Shown here piece after piece: positions 11,946 to 23,995 of a stretch of DNA of 64,000 bases (position 1 is its first letter; each line of letters opens with the position of its first letter). The translations under genes and the position numbers were made by a program. Origin of the DNA: Xenopus tropicalis (Eukaryota > Chordata > Amphibia > Anura > Pipidae). Where the stretch lies: positions 53,706,016 through 53,770,015 of the forward strand of contig NC_030685.2 in assembly GCF_000004195.4 (NCBI RefSeq). The letters are read 5' to 3'. The notes beneath the pieces are model-generated. The model worked only from the letters and a program-made list of their open reading frames with translations, searched no databases and was not told the DNA's origin.

Positions 11946-12417
11946 ATCAACTTGCAGTTGATCTTCATTTGAGACAACTTGCAGTTGGTCTTTATCTGAA
12001 ACAACTTGCAATTGGTCGTCATCTGAGACAACGTGCAGTTTGTCGTCATCTGAAACAACTTGCAATTGGTCGTCATCTGAGACAACTTGCAGTTGGTCTT
12101 TATCTGAGACAACTTGCAATTGGTCCTCATCTGAGACAACTTGCAATTGGTCCTCATCTGAGACAACGTGCAGTTTGTCGTCATCTGAAACAACTTGCAG
12201 TTTGTCGTCATCTGAAACAACTTGTAATTGGTAGTCATCTGAGACAACTTGCAATTGGTAGTCATCTGAGACAACGTGCAATTGTTAGTCATCTGAGACA
12301 ACTTGCAGTTGGTCTTCATCTGAGACAACCTTACACTTGCAATTGGTAGTCATCTGAGACAACTTGCAATTGGTCGTCATCTGAGACAACTTGCAATTGG
12401 TCGTCATCTGAGACAAC
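11946..12417 (+). repeat. 27-bp minisatellite inside the L1
   Basis: About 17 copies of a 27-bp unit containing ACAACTTGCAATTGG and TCATCTGAG. The same word occurs one to three times per unit in module A of the surrounding array (for example 10,528-10,590), in the same orientation. Because 27 is divisible by three, several frames stay open and give artificial 9-residue repeat peptides (VVSDDYQLQ); I do not regard these as a protein. Confidence 0.95.
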
Positions 12418-12790
12418 TTTCGTGATTTATTGAGTCCAGAACATCCGACCAATATTGTTGTATTTTTGGGCAGGTCAGCCAGATATGTGTGTGAGTGCCT
12501 CTATGACTATTGCATTTCCAACATAAATCAGAGCTGTTGGGGTACATTCTGCTTAATTTTGCCGGTGTATAATGCCACCTTGTAACCAGCTTAAAGATCG
12601 CCTCGTTTGTCCTAGATGCTCTGGATGTTTTATGCATGGTGTTGAAAATTCTATCCCAAACTTTATCTGGTATATTGGTGGCAAGTTCCTTGTCCCACGC
12701 CTTACAAAATGACCTGGGTGGCAAGGGCATGGCATTTAATAAGTACCTATATGCTTTAGAGAGTGGTTTAATAATCATTTTTGTTCCCAT
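12404..12790 (-). pseudogene. L1 ORF2 C-terminal fragment
   Basis: 128 residues with ELATNIPDKVWDRIF, then TRWHYTPAKLSRMYP and the Cys/His-containing block CWKCNSHRGTHTHIWLTCP, which matches the C-terminal zinc-knuckle-like region of L1-clade ORF2. It overlaps the preceding RT fragment by a few bases in another frame and stops where the minisatellite begins. Confidence 0.8.
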
Positions 12791-13884
12791 GGAGTCAGAG
12801 GTCTATTCCATCGCTGGGACTTATTAGCTTGTAGAAAATGATGAATTTGATTATAATTCCATGTGTCCCTTGGGTGGGGGCCCCATTTTTTTTGAATATC
12901 CACTAATGTGATTATTCTATTATCTTTGAGGAAGTCTCTAATTCTGGTCGGTTTATTATCCCATAGTGCCCATCTAGCAAATGAGCCTTTTTCCAGTCCT
13001 GGGGTAAAATTAGGATTTAAAGTGAGGGGCTGTAAAACATAAGGGGTACTAGTAAGCTTGTAGGTTTCCTTATTTTTATGCCATGTCCTTAAAGTCGCAT
13101 ATATCAAAGGATTTTGTTTTGCTATCCTTAAAATAGACCCATCCTCTGACCATAATGCATTTTCTAAAGGGAGTGATAGGAACTGTTGTTCTAATATGCA
13201 CCAATCTTTTATTGTATTTTCTAATGTCCAAGTGAGGATACAAACTAAATGTGCAGATATATAGTAAAGATAGGTATCGGGAAGGCCACGGCCTGTGTTT
13301 TCTTTAGGTAAGGTGAGTTGCGCATGTTTAAGTCTGGGGTTTTTCCCTGCCCATATGAATCTCAAAATCAGTGATTTTATTGTAGTAAAAAAGGATTGTG
13401 GGAGGTGAATTGGAAGAACTTGAAAAAGATAAAGTATTCTAGGCATAATCATCATTTTCGTGGCTTGGATCCTGCCAAACCACGAAAGTTGTAATTTGTC
13501 CCAGTTTCCTATTGTTTTTTGCAGAGTGGATATTAAAGGGAGGTAATTGTCTTGGTATATTTTATCAAGATCTGGTTGTAGTTTGACCCCTAGATATTTA
13601 ATGCTTGGTTCTGCCCATTTGAATGGGAAGTGTTGTTTTAGGTTCGAGGCTATTGTTTTTGGGATGTTTATGTTCAGTATCTCTGATTTCGAATAGTTGA
13701 CCTTGAAATTAGATAGGTCTCCAAAGGATTTCATTAATGCTATCACATTAGGTAGAGAGATAATAGGCTTAGTAATAAAAAGCAAGAGATCAGCAGCAAA
13801 AGCTGCACATTTATATTCTTTTGAGGAAATGGTAATGCCAGAAATGTCCGGGTTGTTTCGAATATGGGCTAGGAGTGTCTCCAT
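12775..13884 (-). pseudogene. L1 ORF2 reverse transcriptase fragment, active site altered
   Basis: 369 residues from just before the RT catalytic motif to the connection region. The motif reads FAAD at residues 29-32 (13,789-13,800) instead of FADD, so a catalytic aspartate is lost. Further along are SIKYLGVKL and WFGRIQATKMMIMPRILYL, typical of L1-clade RT motif E and thumb. Upstream motifs appear in other frames (for example the complement of 14,060-14,110 encodes a FDRV-like block), so the ORF is frameshifted. Confidence 0.85.
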
Positions 13885-14619
13885 TACCAGGACAAATAAA
13901 GTTGGTGAAAGAGGGCAACCTTGTCTTGTCCCATTGAAAATTTGTACCTTGGGGGGGATAGGATGCCGTTTACTTTGATTCTGGCTGAGGGATTATCATA
14001 TAAAGCTCATATTCTTTGTCTACTTATTTGTCCCAGGCCTATTCCTGCTAAAGTTCTATCTAGGAATTCCCACTATACCCTGTCGAAGGCTTTCTCTGCG
14101 TCTGTAGTAAGTATTAAAGAGGTAATGTGTTTCTTTTGGGCGTGTTTTATCAAGGAGACCACTTTACTTGTATTCTCTTTTCCTTCTCTTCCAGGGATGA
14201 ATCCAGCCTGGTCTGTGTGTATCAGCTCTGGTAAGTATTCTTTTATTCTATTTCCTATGATTTTAGCGTATATTTTCAGGTCTATGTTAATAAAAGAAAT
14301 GGGTCTATAGCTAGGGCATAATTGAGGGTCCTTCCCTTGTTTAGGTATTATAGTAATGTGGGCTTCTTGGGCTTGTGGATTAAAGTCATTGATTTTTTAA
14401 ATAGAATTGAAATATGTCAGGAGAAGGGGTGAAAGTGTAGATTTATATGCTTTATAAAAAATAGCAGGATATCCATCTGGTCCTGGGCTTTTCCCAGGTG
14501 GAAGGGAATCTATACATTTTTCTATTTCACTCAAAGTATAGGGTGTATCTATTTGTTGAGATTGGTCGCGTGTCAATCTTTTAAGGTCAGCTTCTTTGAT
14601 GAATTTATCTATTTTATCT

Positions 14620-14835
14620 TTATGGTCTAAAGGTTGTTTTATTTGGTTTCAGATTATAAAGAGATTGGTAATATTCTTGAAATGCAGTAGCTATTCCCTT
14701 GGTGTCATGTAGCATTTCATTCCTATGGTTTTTAATTGCACTAATTTGGGTTAATGGTTGAATGCGTTTGAAAATTTGTGCAAAGTGTTTGTTGCATTTA
14801 TCCCCTAATTCATAAAATCTTTGCTTAAATCTCAA
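14620..14835 (-). pseudogene. L1 ORF2 linker fragment (endonuclease-RT junction)
   Basis: 71 residues containing RFYELGDKCNKHFA and FQEYYQSLYN, as found between the endonuclease and RT in L1-clade ORF2. This is the most 5' part of the element present; the array resumes at about 14,852. Confidence 0.65.
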
Positions 14836-14851
14836 ATAGGAGTTTAATGAC

Positions 14852-15025
14852 GTAAATTTAAAATGTTATCCCCAGCTGAATCTTCCTTGGGTTCCTTAAT
14901 CAAAGCAGAACAAACATATTTCCCCCTTTGTAATAGACTCTTCCACCATAACTGGTATGCAAATGAGCTGCAGATGCTGGGTATAGCTTTGCCCAGTAGG
15001 GCACACAGCTCTACTGCTGCTGTGG
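14852..15025 (+). repeat. Array unit 1, right part
   Basis: Array sequence resumes with GTAAATTTAAAATGTTATCC and then jumps directly from CCCCAGCTG to the TTCCTTGGGTTCC part of module C. Most of module C is therefore deleted here, close to the L1 5' junction. Confidence 0.8.
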
Positions 15026-16576
15026 GAGAGGGAACTGTTATTTAATGGGGGGGGCAGCATCACTGCTGGCTGCAGGTTTACCTATATTGATATTTTTACA
15101 TAGGATTTAGATTCTATTCTACTGATGAGGCCTAGTTTAGGTGCATTGCTCTATCTTTGACCATCAGGGACTCCTAATGACACAACCTCAATGCAGCTTA
15201 CACAACTGCACAGGGAACATTTGCTACAAACCACTGAGTGTCCCTGTCATTTAGCCAATTGTCATCTTTTTTATTGCTTTGTGTTAAATACCAGGGGTTT
15301 TATTCCATTTATTGCTTTGTTGGCACAGACTGTCTTTAGCTGTTTGGCAGATTGTACAGACTATACTTGCAATTGGTCTTGATCTGAGACAACTTGCAAT
15401 GGGTCTTCATTTATTTTTTCATTTATTTAGGTTTCTGCTTTGCATTCCTACAGTTTGGTTTTTAACAGCAATCCAGTTGCTAGGGTCTTCGTTACCCTAG
15501 CAACCAGGCAGTAGATTGAATGAGAGTCTGGGCTTGGCTGCATATTATGGTACAGTGGCTCCTGGGCAGGTTAAGGGCCAAAGAGTCCCACAATGAAAGC
15601 AAGCTGCAGGGCCTTTTTAAGGCCTTGGTGGGCCCTGGGCCAAAATCCAAAGAGTGGGGCCCTATTATCCTGCTGCATGCAGCATGGCAATATTTTTTTT
15701 ATTAACTACACCCGTTTCACCAAAACATAAACCCAGACGTGCTAGAATAATTACTACAGAAGATGGATACTCTGCAAATTTACTTAGAGATGCCAGTATA
15801 ATTAATAATGTAAATTAAAAATGTTATCCCCAGCTGTGCCATTGTAATGACTGTGGAAATGGCCAATCAATAAAAAATGGCCAGTGAGGCAATCTGCAGT
15901 AGGTCTCCATTTATTTTTTCATTTATTTAGGTTTCTGCTTTGCATTCCTACAGTTTGGTTTTTAACAGCAATCCAGTTGCTAGGGTCTTCTTTACCCTAG
16001 CAACCAGGCAGTAGATTAAATGAGAGTCTGGGGTTTGCTGCATATTATGGTACACTGGCTCCTGGGCAGGTTAAGGGCCAAAGAGTCCCACAATGAAAGT
16101 CCCTCATCTGAAACACCCAGACTGACCTCTGTAACATGGGCAACCATGGCAGTCACTATCCCCAGCCAGACACTACAGTCCCAGGGCAGGGCAGGGCAGG
16201 GCAGGGCAGGGCAGGGCAGGGCAGGGCAGGGCAGGGCAGGGCAGGGCAGGGCAGGGCAGGGCAGGGCAGGGCAGGGCAGGGTCCTACCACGTTGGCTGCC
16301 CAAGGGCAGCCATTTTCTACTATGTCTGAATCTAGACGCCTTCAATTGCCCACCCTTTACGCCTTGGGGTGAATCAACAAAACATTGCCATTTTCAGTGC
16401 ACAGTGCGTGTCATCAATATTATCCCTGCCTCTTCCTCGTTTTCCTTAATCAAAGCAGAAACAAACATATTTCCCCCTTTGTAATAGACTCTTCCACCAT
16501 AACTGGTATGCAAATGAGCTGCAGATGCTGGGTATAGCCTTGCCCAGTAAGTCACACAGCTCTACTTCTGCTGTGG
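15026..16576 (+). repeat. Array unit 2
   Basis: 1,551 bp: A, one full B, one short B, C. The short B joins C at CAATGAAAG/TCCCTCATCTG. It carries the long GGGCA tract at 16,184-16,281 (about 19 copies). Confidence 0.9.
16184..16281 (+). repeat. (GGGCA)n tract, about 19 copies
   Basis: Uninterrupted GGGCA pentamers within module C. Runs of GGG spaced by two bases fit the standard G-quadruplex pattern. Other units have 2-21 copies or a degenerate version at the same place. Confidence 0.95.
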
Positions 16577-18581
16577 GAGAGGGAACTGTTATTTAATGGG
16601 GGGGGGGGGCAGCATCACTGCTGGCTGCAGGTTTAACTATATTGATATTTTTACATAGGATTTAGATTCTATTCTGCTGATGAGGCCTAGTTTAGGTGCA
16701 TTGCTCTATCTTTGACCATCAGGGACTCCTAATGACACAACCTCAATGCAGCTTACACAACTGCACAGGGAACATTTGCTACAAACCACTGAGTGTCCCT
16801 GTCATTTAGCCAATTGTCATCTTTTTTATTGCTTTGTGTTAAATACCAGGGGTTTTATTCCATTTATTGCTTTGTTGGCACAGACTGTCTTTAGCTGTTT
16901 GGCAGATTCTACAGGCTATACTTGCAATTGGTCTTGATCTGAGACAACTTGCAATGGGTCTTCATTTATTTTTTCATTTATTTAGGTTTCTGCTTTGCAT
17001 TCCTACAGTTTGGTTTTTAACAGCAATCCAGTTGCTAGGTCTTCGTTACCCTAGCAACCAGGCAGTAGATTGAATGAGAGTCTGGGCTTGGCTGCATATT
17101 ATGGTACACTGGCTCCTGGGCAGGTTAAGGGCCAAAGAGTCCCACAATGAAAGCAAGCTGCAGGGCCTTTTTAAGGCCTTGGTGGGCCCTGGGCCAAAAT
17201 CCAAAGAGTGGGGCCCTATTATCCTGCTGCATGCAGCATGGCAATATTTTTTTTATTAACTACACCCGTTTCACCAAAACATAAACCCAGACGTGCTAGA
17301 ATAATTACTACAGAAGATGGAAACTCTGCAAATTTACTTAGAGATGCCAGTATAATTAATAATGTAAATTAAAAATATCCCCAGCTGTGCCATTGTAATG
17401 ACTGTGGAAATGGCCAATCAATAAAAAATGGCCAATGAGACAATCTGCAGTTGGTCTCCATTTATTTTTTCATTTATTTAGGTTTCTGCTTTGCATTCCT
17501 ACAGTTTGTTTTTTAACAGCAATCCAGTTGCTAGGGTCTTCGTTACCCTAGCAACCAGGCAGTAGATTGAATGAGAGTCTGGGCTTGGCTGCATATTATG
17601 GTACACTGGCTCCTGGGCAGGTTAAGGGCCAAAGAGTCCCACAATGAAAGCAAGCTGCAGGGCCTTTTTAAGGCCTTGGTGGGCCCTGGGCCAAAATCCA
17701 AAGAGTGGGGCCCTATTATCCTGCTGCATGCAGCATGGCAATATTTTTTTATTAACTACACCCGTTTCACCTAAACATAAACCCAGACGTGCTAGAATAA
17801 TTACTACAGAAGATGGATACTCTGCAAATTTACTTAGAGATGCCAGTATAATTAATAATGTAAATTAAAAATGTTATCCCCAGCTGTGCCATTGTAGTGA
17901 CTGTGGAAATGGCCAATCAATAAAAAATGGCCAATGAGACAATCTGCAGTTGGTCTCCATTTATTTTTTCATTTATTTAGGTTTCTGCTTTGCATTCCTA
18001 CAGTTTGGTTTTTAACAGCAATCCAGTTGCTAGGGTCTTTGTTACCCTAGCAACCAGGCAGTAGATTGAATGTCAGTCTGGGGTTGGCTGCATATTATGG
18101 TACACTGGCTCCTGGGCAGGTTAAGGGCCAAAGAGTCCCACAATGAAAGTCCCTCATCTGAAACACCCAGACTGACCTCTGTAACATGGGCAACCATGGC
18201 AGTCACTATCCTCAGCCAGACACTACAGTCCAAGGGCAGGGCAGGGCAGGGCAGGGCAGGGCAGGGCAGGGCAGGGCAGGGCAGGGCCCTACCACGTTGG
18301 CTGCCCAAGGGCAGCCATTTTCTACTATGTCTGAATGTAGACACCTTCAATTGCCCACCCTTTACGCCTTGGGGTGAATCAACAAAACATTGCCATTTTC
18401 AGTGCACAGTGCGTGTCATCAATATTATCCCTGCCTCTTCCTCGTTTTCCTTAATCAAAGCAGAAACAAACATATTTCCCCCTTTGTAATAGACTCTTCC
18501 ACCATAACTGGTATGCAAATGAGCTGCAGATGCTGGGTATAGCCTTGCCCAGTAGGGCACACAGCTCTACTGCTGCTGTGG
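16577..18581 (+). repeat. Array unit 3
   Basis: 2,005 bp with three B modules (palindromes near 17,030, 17,526 and 18,025), the last one short. The GGGCA tract at 18,236-18,287 has about 10 copies. Confidence 0.9.
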
Positions 18582-20391
18582 GAGAGGGAACTGTTATTTA
18601 ATGGGGGGGGGCAGCATCACTGCTGGCTGCAGGTTTACCTATATTGATATTTTTACATAGGATTTAGATTCTATTCTGCTGATGAGGCCTAGTTTAGGTG
18701 CATTGCTCTATCTTTGACCATCAGGGACTCCTAATGACACAACCTCAATGCAGCTTACACAACTGCAGAGGAAATATTTGCCACACACAACTGAGTGTCC
18801 CTGTCATTTAGCCAATTGTCATCTTTTTTATTGCTTTGTGTTAAATACCAGGGGTTTTATTCCATTTATTGCTTTGTTGGCACAGACTGTCTTTAGCTGT
18901 TTGGCAGATCGTACAGGCTATACTTGCAATCGGTCTTGATCTGAGACAATCTGCAGTTGGTCTTCATTTATTTTTTCATTTATTTAGGTTTCTGCTTTGC
19001 ATTCCTACAGTTTGGTTTTTAACAGCAATCCAGTTGCTAGGGTCTTATTTACCCTAGCAACCAGGCAGTGGATTGAACGAGAGTCTGGGGTTGGCTGCAT
19101 ATTATGGTACACTGGCTCCTGGGCAGGTTAAGGGCCAAAGAGTCCTACAATGAAAGCAAGCTGCAGGGCCCTTTTAAGGCCTTGGTGGGCCCTGGGCCAA
19201 AATCCAAAGATTGGGACCCTATTATCCTGCTGCATGCAGCATGGCAATATTTTTATTTTTACCTACACCAACTTTTTGCCCACACCCGTTTCACCAAAAC
19301 ATAAACCCAGACGTGCCAGAATAAATACTACAGAAGATGGATACTCTGCAAATTTGCTTAGAGATGCCAATATAATTAATAATGTAAATTAAAAATGTTA
19401 TCCCCAGCTGTGCCATTGTAATGACTGTGGAAATGGCCAATCAACAAAAAATGGCCAATGAGACAATCTGCAGTTGGTCTTCATTTATTTTTTTATTTAT
19501 TTAGGTTTCTGCTTTGCATTCCTACAGTTAGGTTTTTAACAGCAATCCAGTTGTTAGGGTCTTATTTACCCTAGCAACCAGGCAGTAGATTGAATGAGAG
19601 TCTGGGGTTGGCTGCATATTATGGTACACTGGCTCCTGGGCAGGTTAAAGGACAAAGAGTCCCACAATGAAAGCAAGCTGCAGGGCCTTTTTAAGGCCTT
19701 GGTGGGCCCTGGGCCAAAATCCAAAGAGTGGGACCCTATTATTCTGCTGCATGCAGCATGGCAATATTTTTATTTTTAACTACACAAACTTTTTGCTCAC
19801 ACCCGTTTCACCAAAACATAAACCCAGACGTGCCAGAATAATTACTACAGAAGATGGATACTCTGCAAATTTACTTAGAGATGCCAATATAATTAATAAT
19901 GTAAGTTAAAAATGTTATCCCCAGCTGTGCCATTGTAATGACTGTGGAAAAGGCCAATCGACAAAAAATGGCCAATGAGGCAATCTGCAGTTGATCTTCA
20001 TCTTAAACACCCAGACTGACCTCTGTAACACGGGCAACCATGGCAGTCACTATCCTCAGCCAGACACTACAGTCCCAGGGCAGAGCAGAACAGGGCCCTA
20101 CCACTTTGGCTGCCCAGTGGCAGCCATTTTGCTAGCATGTCTGAATGTAGACACCTTCAATTGCCCACCCTTTAGGCCTTGGGGAGAATCAACAAAACAC
20201 TGCCATTATCAGTGCACAGTGCGTGTCATCAATATTACCCCTGCCTCTTCCTCGGGTTCCTTAATCAAAGCAGAAACAAACATATTTCCCTCTTCGTAAT
20301 AGACTCTTCCACCATAACTGGTATGCAAATGAGCTGCAGATGCTGGGTATAGCCTTGGCCAGTAGGGCACACAGCTCTACTGCTGCTGTGG
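18582..20391 (+). repeat. Array unit 4 (homogenised subfamily)
   Basis: 1,810 bp with two full-length B modules; the second joins C at GATCTTCATCTT/AAACACCC. Module A carries the variant GAGGAAATATTTGCCACACA. The GGGCA tract is decayed to GGGCAGAGCAGAACAGGG. Confidence 0.9.
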
Positions 20392-22208
20392 GAGAGGGAA
20401 CTGTTATTTAATGGGGGGGGGGGCAGCATCACTACTGGCTGCAGGTTTAACTATACTGTATTGATATTTTTACATAGCATTTACATTCTATTCTGCTGAT
20501 GAGGCCTAGTTTAGGTGCATTGCTCTATCTTTGACCATCAGGGACTCCTAATGACACAACCTCAATGCAGCTTACACAACTGCAGAGGAAATATTTGCCA
20601 CACACAACTGAGTGTCCCTGTCATTTAGCCAATTGTCATCTTTTTTATTGCTTTGTGTTAAATACCAGGGGTTTTATTCCATTTATTGCTTTGTTGGCAC
20701 AGACTGTCTTTAGCTGTTTGGCAGATCGTACAGGCTGTACTTGCAATCGGTCTTGATCTGAGACAATCTGCAGTTGGTCTTCATTTATTTTTTCATTTAT
20801 TTAGGTTTCTGCTTTGCATTCCTACAGTTTGGTTTTTAACAGCAATCCAGTTGCTAGGGTCTTATTTACCCTAGCAACCAGGCAGTGGATTGAACGAGAG
20901 TCTGGGGTTGGCTGCATATTATGGTACACTGGCTCCTGGGCAGGTTAAGGGCCAAAGAGTCCTACAATGAAAGCAAGCTGCAGGGCCCTTTTAAGGCCTT
21001 GGTGGGCCCTGGGCCAAAATCCAAAGATTGGGACCCTATTATCCTGCTGCATGCAGCATGGCAATATTTTTATTTTTACCTACACCAACTTTTTGCCCAC
21101 ACCCGTTTCACCAAAACATAAACCCAGACGTGCCAGAATAAATACTACAGAAGATGGATACTCTGCAAATTTGCTTAGAGATGCCAATATAATTAATAAT
21201 GTAAATTAAAAATGTTATCCCCAGCTGTGCCATTGTAATGACTGTGGAAATGGCCAATCAACAAAAAATGGCCAATGAGACAATCTGCAGTTGGTCTTCA
21301 TTTATTTTTTTATTTATTTAGGTTTCTGCTTTGCATTCCTACAGTTTGGTTTTTAACAGCAATCCAGTTGCTATGGTCTTATTTACCCTAGCAACCAGGC
21401 AGTAGATTGAATGAGAGTCTGGGGTTGGCTGCATATTATGGTACACTGGCTCCTGGGCAGGTTAAGGGACAAAGAGTCCCACAATGAAAGCAAGCTGCAG
21501 GGCCTTTTTAAGGCCTTGGTGGGCCCTGGGCCAAAATCCAAAGAGTGGGACCCTATTATTCTGCTGCATGCAGCATGGCAATATTTTTATTTTTAACTAC
21601 ACAAACTTTTTGCTCGCACCCGTTTCACCAAAACATAAACCCAGACGTGCCAGAATAATTACTACAGAAGATGGATACTCTGCAAATTTACTTAGAGATG
21701 CCAATATAATTAATAATGTAAGTTAAAAATGTTATCCCCAGCTGTGCCATTGTAATGACTGTGGAAAAGGCCAATCGACAAAAAATGGCCAATGAGACAA
21801 TCTGCAGTTGATCTTCATCTTAAACACCCAGACTGACCTCTGTAACATGGGCAACCATGGCAGTCACTATCCTCAGCCAGACACTACAGTCCCAGGGCAG
21901 AGCAGAACAGGGCCCTACCACTTTGGCTGCCCAGTGGCAGCCATTATGCTAGCATGTCTGAATGTAGACACCTTCAATTGCCCACCCTTTAGGCCTTGGG
22001 GAGAATCAACAAAACACTGCCATTATCAGTGCACAGTGCGTGTCATCAATATTACCCCTGCCTCTTCCTCGGGTTCCTTAATCAAAGCAGAAACAAACAT
22101 ATTTCCCTCTTCGTAATAGACTCTTCCACCATAACTGGTATGCAAATGAGCTGCAGATGCTGGGTATAGCCTTGGCCAGTAGGGCACACAGCTCTACTGC
22201 TGCTGTGG
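20392..22208 (+). repeat. Array unit 5 (homogenised subfamily)
   Basis: 1,817 bp, nearly identical to units 4 and 6-8, with the same A variant, two full B modules and the decayed GGGCA tract. The poly-G tract length differs from its neighbours. Confidence 0.9.
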
Positions 22209-23995
22209 GAGAGGGAACTGTTATTTAATGGGGGGGCAGCATCACTACTGGCTGCAGGTTTAATTATACTGTATTGATATTTTTACATAGCATTTACATT
22301 CTATTCTGCTGATGAGGCCTAGTTTAGGTGCATTGCTCTATCTTTGACCATCAGGGACTCCTAATGACACAACCTCAATGCAGCTTACACAACTGCAGAG
22401 GAAATATTTGCCACACACAACTGAGTGTCCCTGTCATTTAGCCAATTGTCATCTTTTTTATTGCTTTGTGTTAAATACCAGGGGTTTTATTCCATTTATT
22501 GCTTTGTTGGCACAGACTGTCTTTAGCTGTTTGGCAGATCGTACAGGCTATACTTGCAATCGGTCTTGATCTGAGACAATCTGCAGTTGGTCTTCATTTA
22601 TTTTTTCATTTATTTAGGTTTCTGCTTTGCATTCCTACAGTTTGGTTTTTAACAGCAATCCAGTTGCTAGGGTCTTATTTACCCTAGCAACCAGGCAGTG
22701 GATTGAACGAGAGTCTGGGGTTGGCTGCAGGTTAAGGGCCAAAGAGTCCTACAATGAAAGCAAGCTGCAGGGCCCTTTTAAGGCCTTGGTGGGCCCTGGG
22801 CCAAAATCCAAAGATTGGGACCCTATTATCCTGCTGCATGCAGCATGGCAATATTTTTATTTTTACCTACACCAACTTTTTGCCCACACCCGTTTCACCA
22901 AAACATAAACCCAGACGTGCCAGAATAAATACTACAGAAGATGGATACTCTGCAAATTTGCTTAGAGATGCCAATATAATTAATAATGTAAATTAAAAAT
23001 GTTATCCCCAGCTGTGCCATTGTAATGACTGTGGAAATGGCCAATCAACAAAAAATGGCCAATGAGACAATCTGCAGTTGGTCTTCATTTATTTTTTTAT
23101 TTATTTAGGTTTCTGCTTTGCATTCCTACAGTTTGGTTTTTAACAGCAATCCAGTTGCTAGGGTCTTATTTACCCTAGCAACCAGGCAGTAGATTGAATG
23201 AGAGTCTGGGGTTGGCTGCATATTATGGTACACTGGCTCCTGGGCAGGTTAAGGGACAAAGAGTCCCACAATGAAAGCAAGCTGCAGGGCCTTTTTAAGG
23301 CCTTGGTGGGCCCTGGGCCAAAATCCAAAGAGTGGGACCCTATTATTCTGCTGCATGCAGCATGGCAATATTTTTATTTTTAACTACACAAACTTTTTGC
23401 TCACACCCGTTTCACCAAAACATAAACCCAGACGTGCCAGAATAATTACTACAGAAGATGGATACTCTGCAAATTTACTTAGAGATGCCAATATAATTAA
23501 TAATGTAAGTTAAAAATGTTATCCCCAGCTGTGCCATTGTAATGACTGTGGAAAAGGCCAATCGACAAAAAATGGCCAATGAGACAATCTGCAGTTGATC
23601 TTCATCTTAAACACCCAGACTGACCTCTGTAACATGGGCAACCATGGCAGTCACTATCCTCAGCCAGACACTACAGTCCCAGGGCAGAGCAGAACAGGGC
23701 CCTACCACTTTGGCTGCCCAGTGGCAGCCATTATGCTAGCATGTCTGAATGTAGACACCTTCAATTGCCCACCCTTTAGGCCTTGGGGAGAATCAACAAA
23801 ACACTGCCATTATCAGTGCACAGTGCGTGTCATCAATATTACCCCTGCCTCTTCCTCGGGTTCCTTAATCAAAGCAGAAACAAACATATTTCCCTCTTCG
23901 TAATAGACTCTTCCACCATAACTGGTATGCAAATGAGCTGCAGATGCTGGGTATAGCCTTGGCCAGTAGGGCACACAGCTCTACTGCTGCTGTGG
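22209..23995 (+). repeat. Array unit 6, with a 29-bp deletion
   Basis: 1,787 bp, as units 5 and 7, but the first B module lacks about 29 bp at 22,730 (GGCTGCA joins directly to GGTTAAGGGCC). The lost segment is flanked by GCA/GCAG in other units, suggesting slippage at microhomology. Confidence 0.9.

Larger units (their letters stand above)
11455..14851 (-). mobile_element. L1-clade LINE, minus strand, 5' truncated
   Basis: It starts on the plus strand with an 11-base T run (11,455-11,465) next to TTCTTTATTTAAC; on the minus strand this is AATAAAGAA followed by poly-A. Minus-strand coding fragments of an L1-type ORF2 run from about 14,835 (mid-ORF2) through the RT palm (13,884-12,775) to the C-terminus (12,790-11,757). 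Multiple stops and frameshifts separate them. The 5' half of ORF2 and all of ORF1 are absent. GTAA occurs at both junctions (11,451-11,454 and 14,852-14,855), a short target duplication in the array sequence. Confidence 0.85.

Noticed and set aside
11757..12349. Open frames on both strands with 9-residue repeats (VVSDDYQLQ and similar)
   Set aside because: They arise because the 27-bp minisatellite is a multiple of three and stop-free in several frames at once, on both strands. There is no independent sign of coding.
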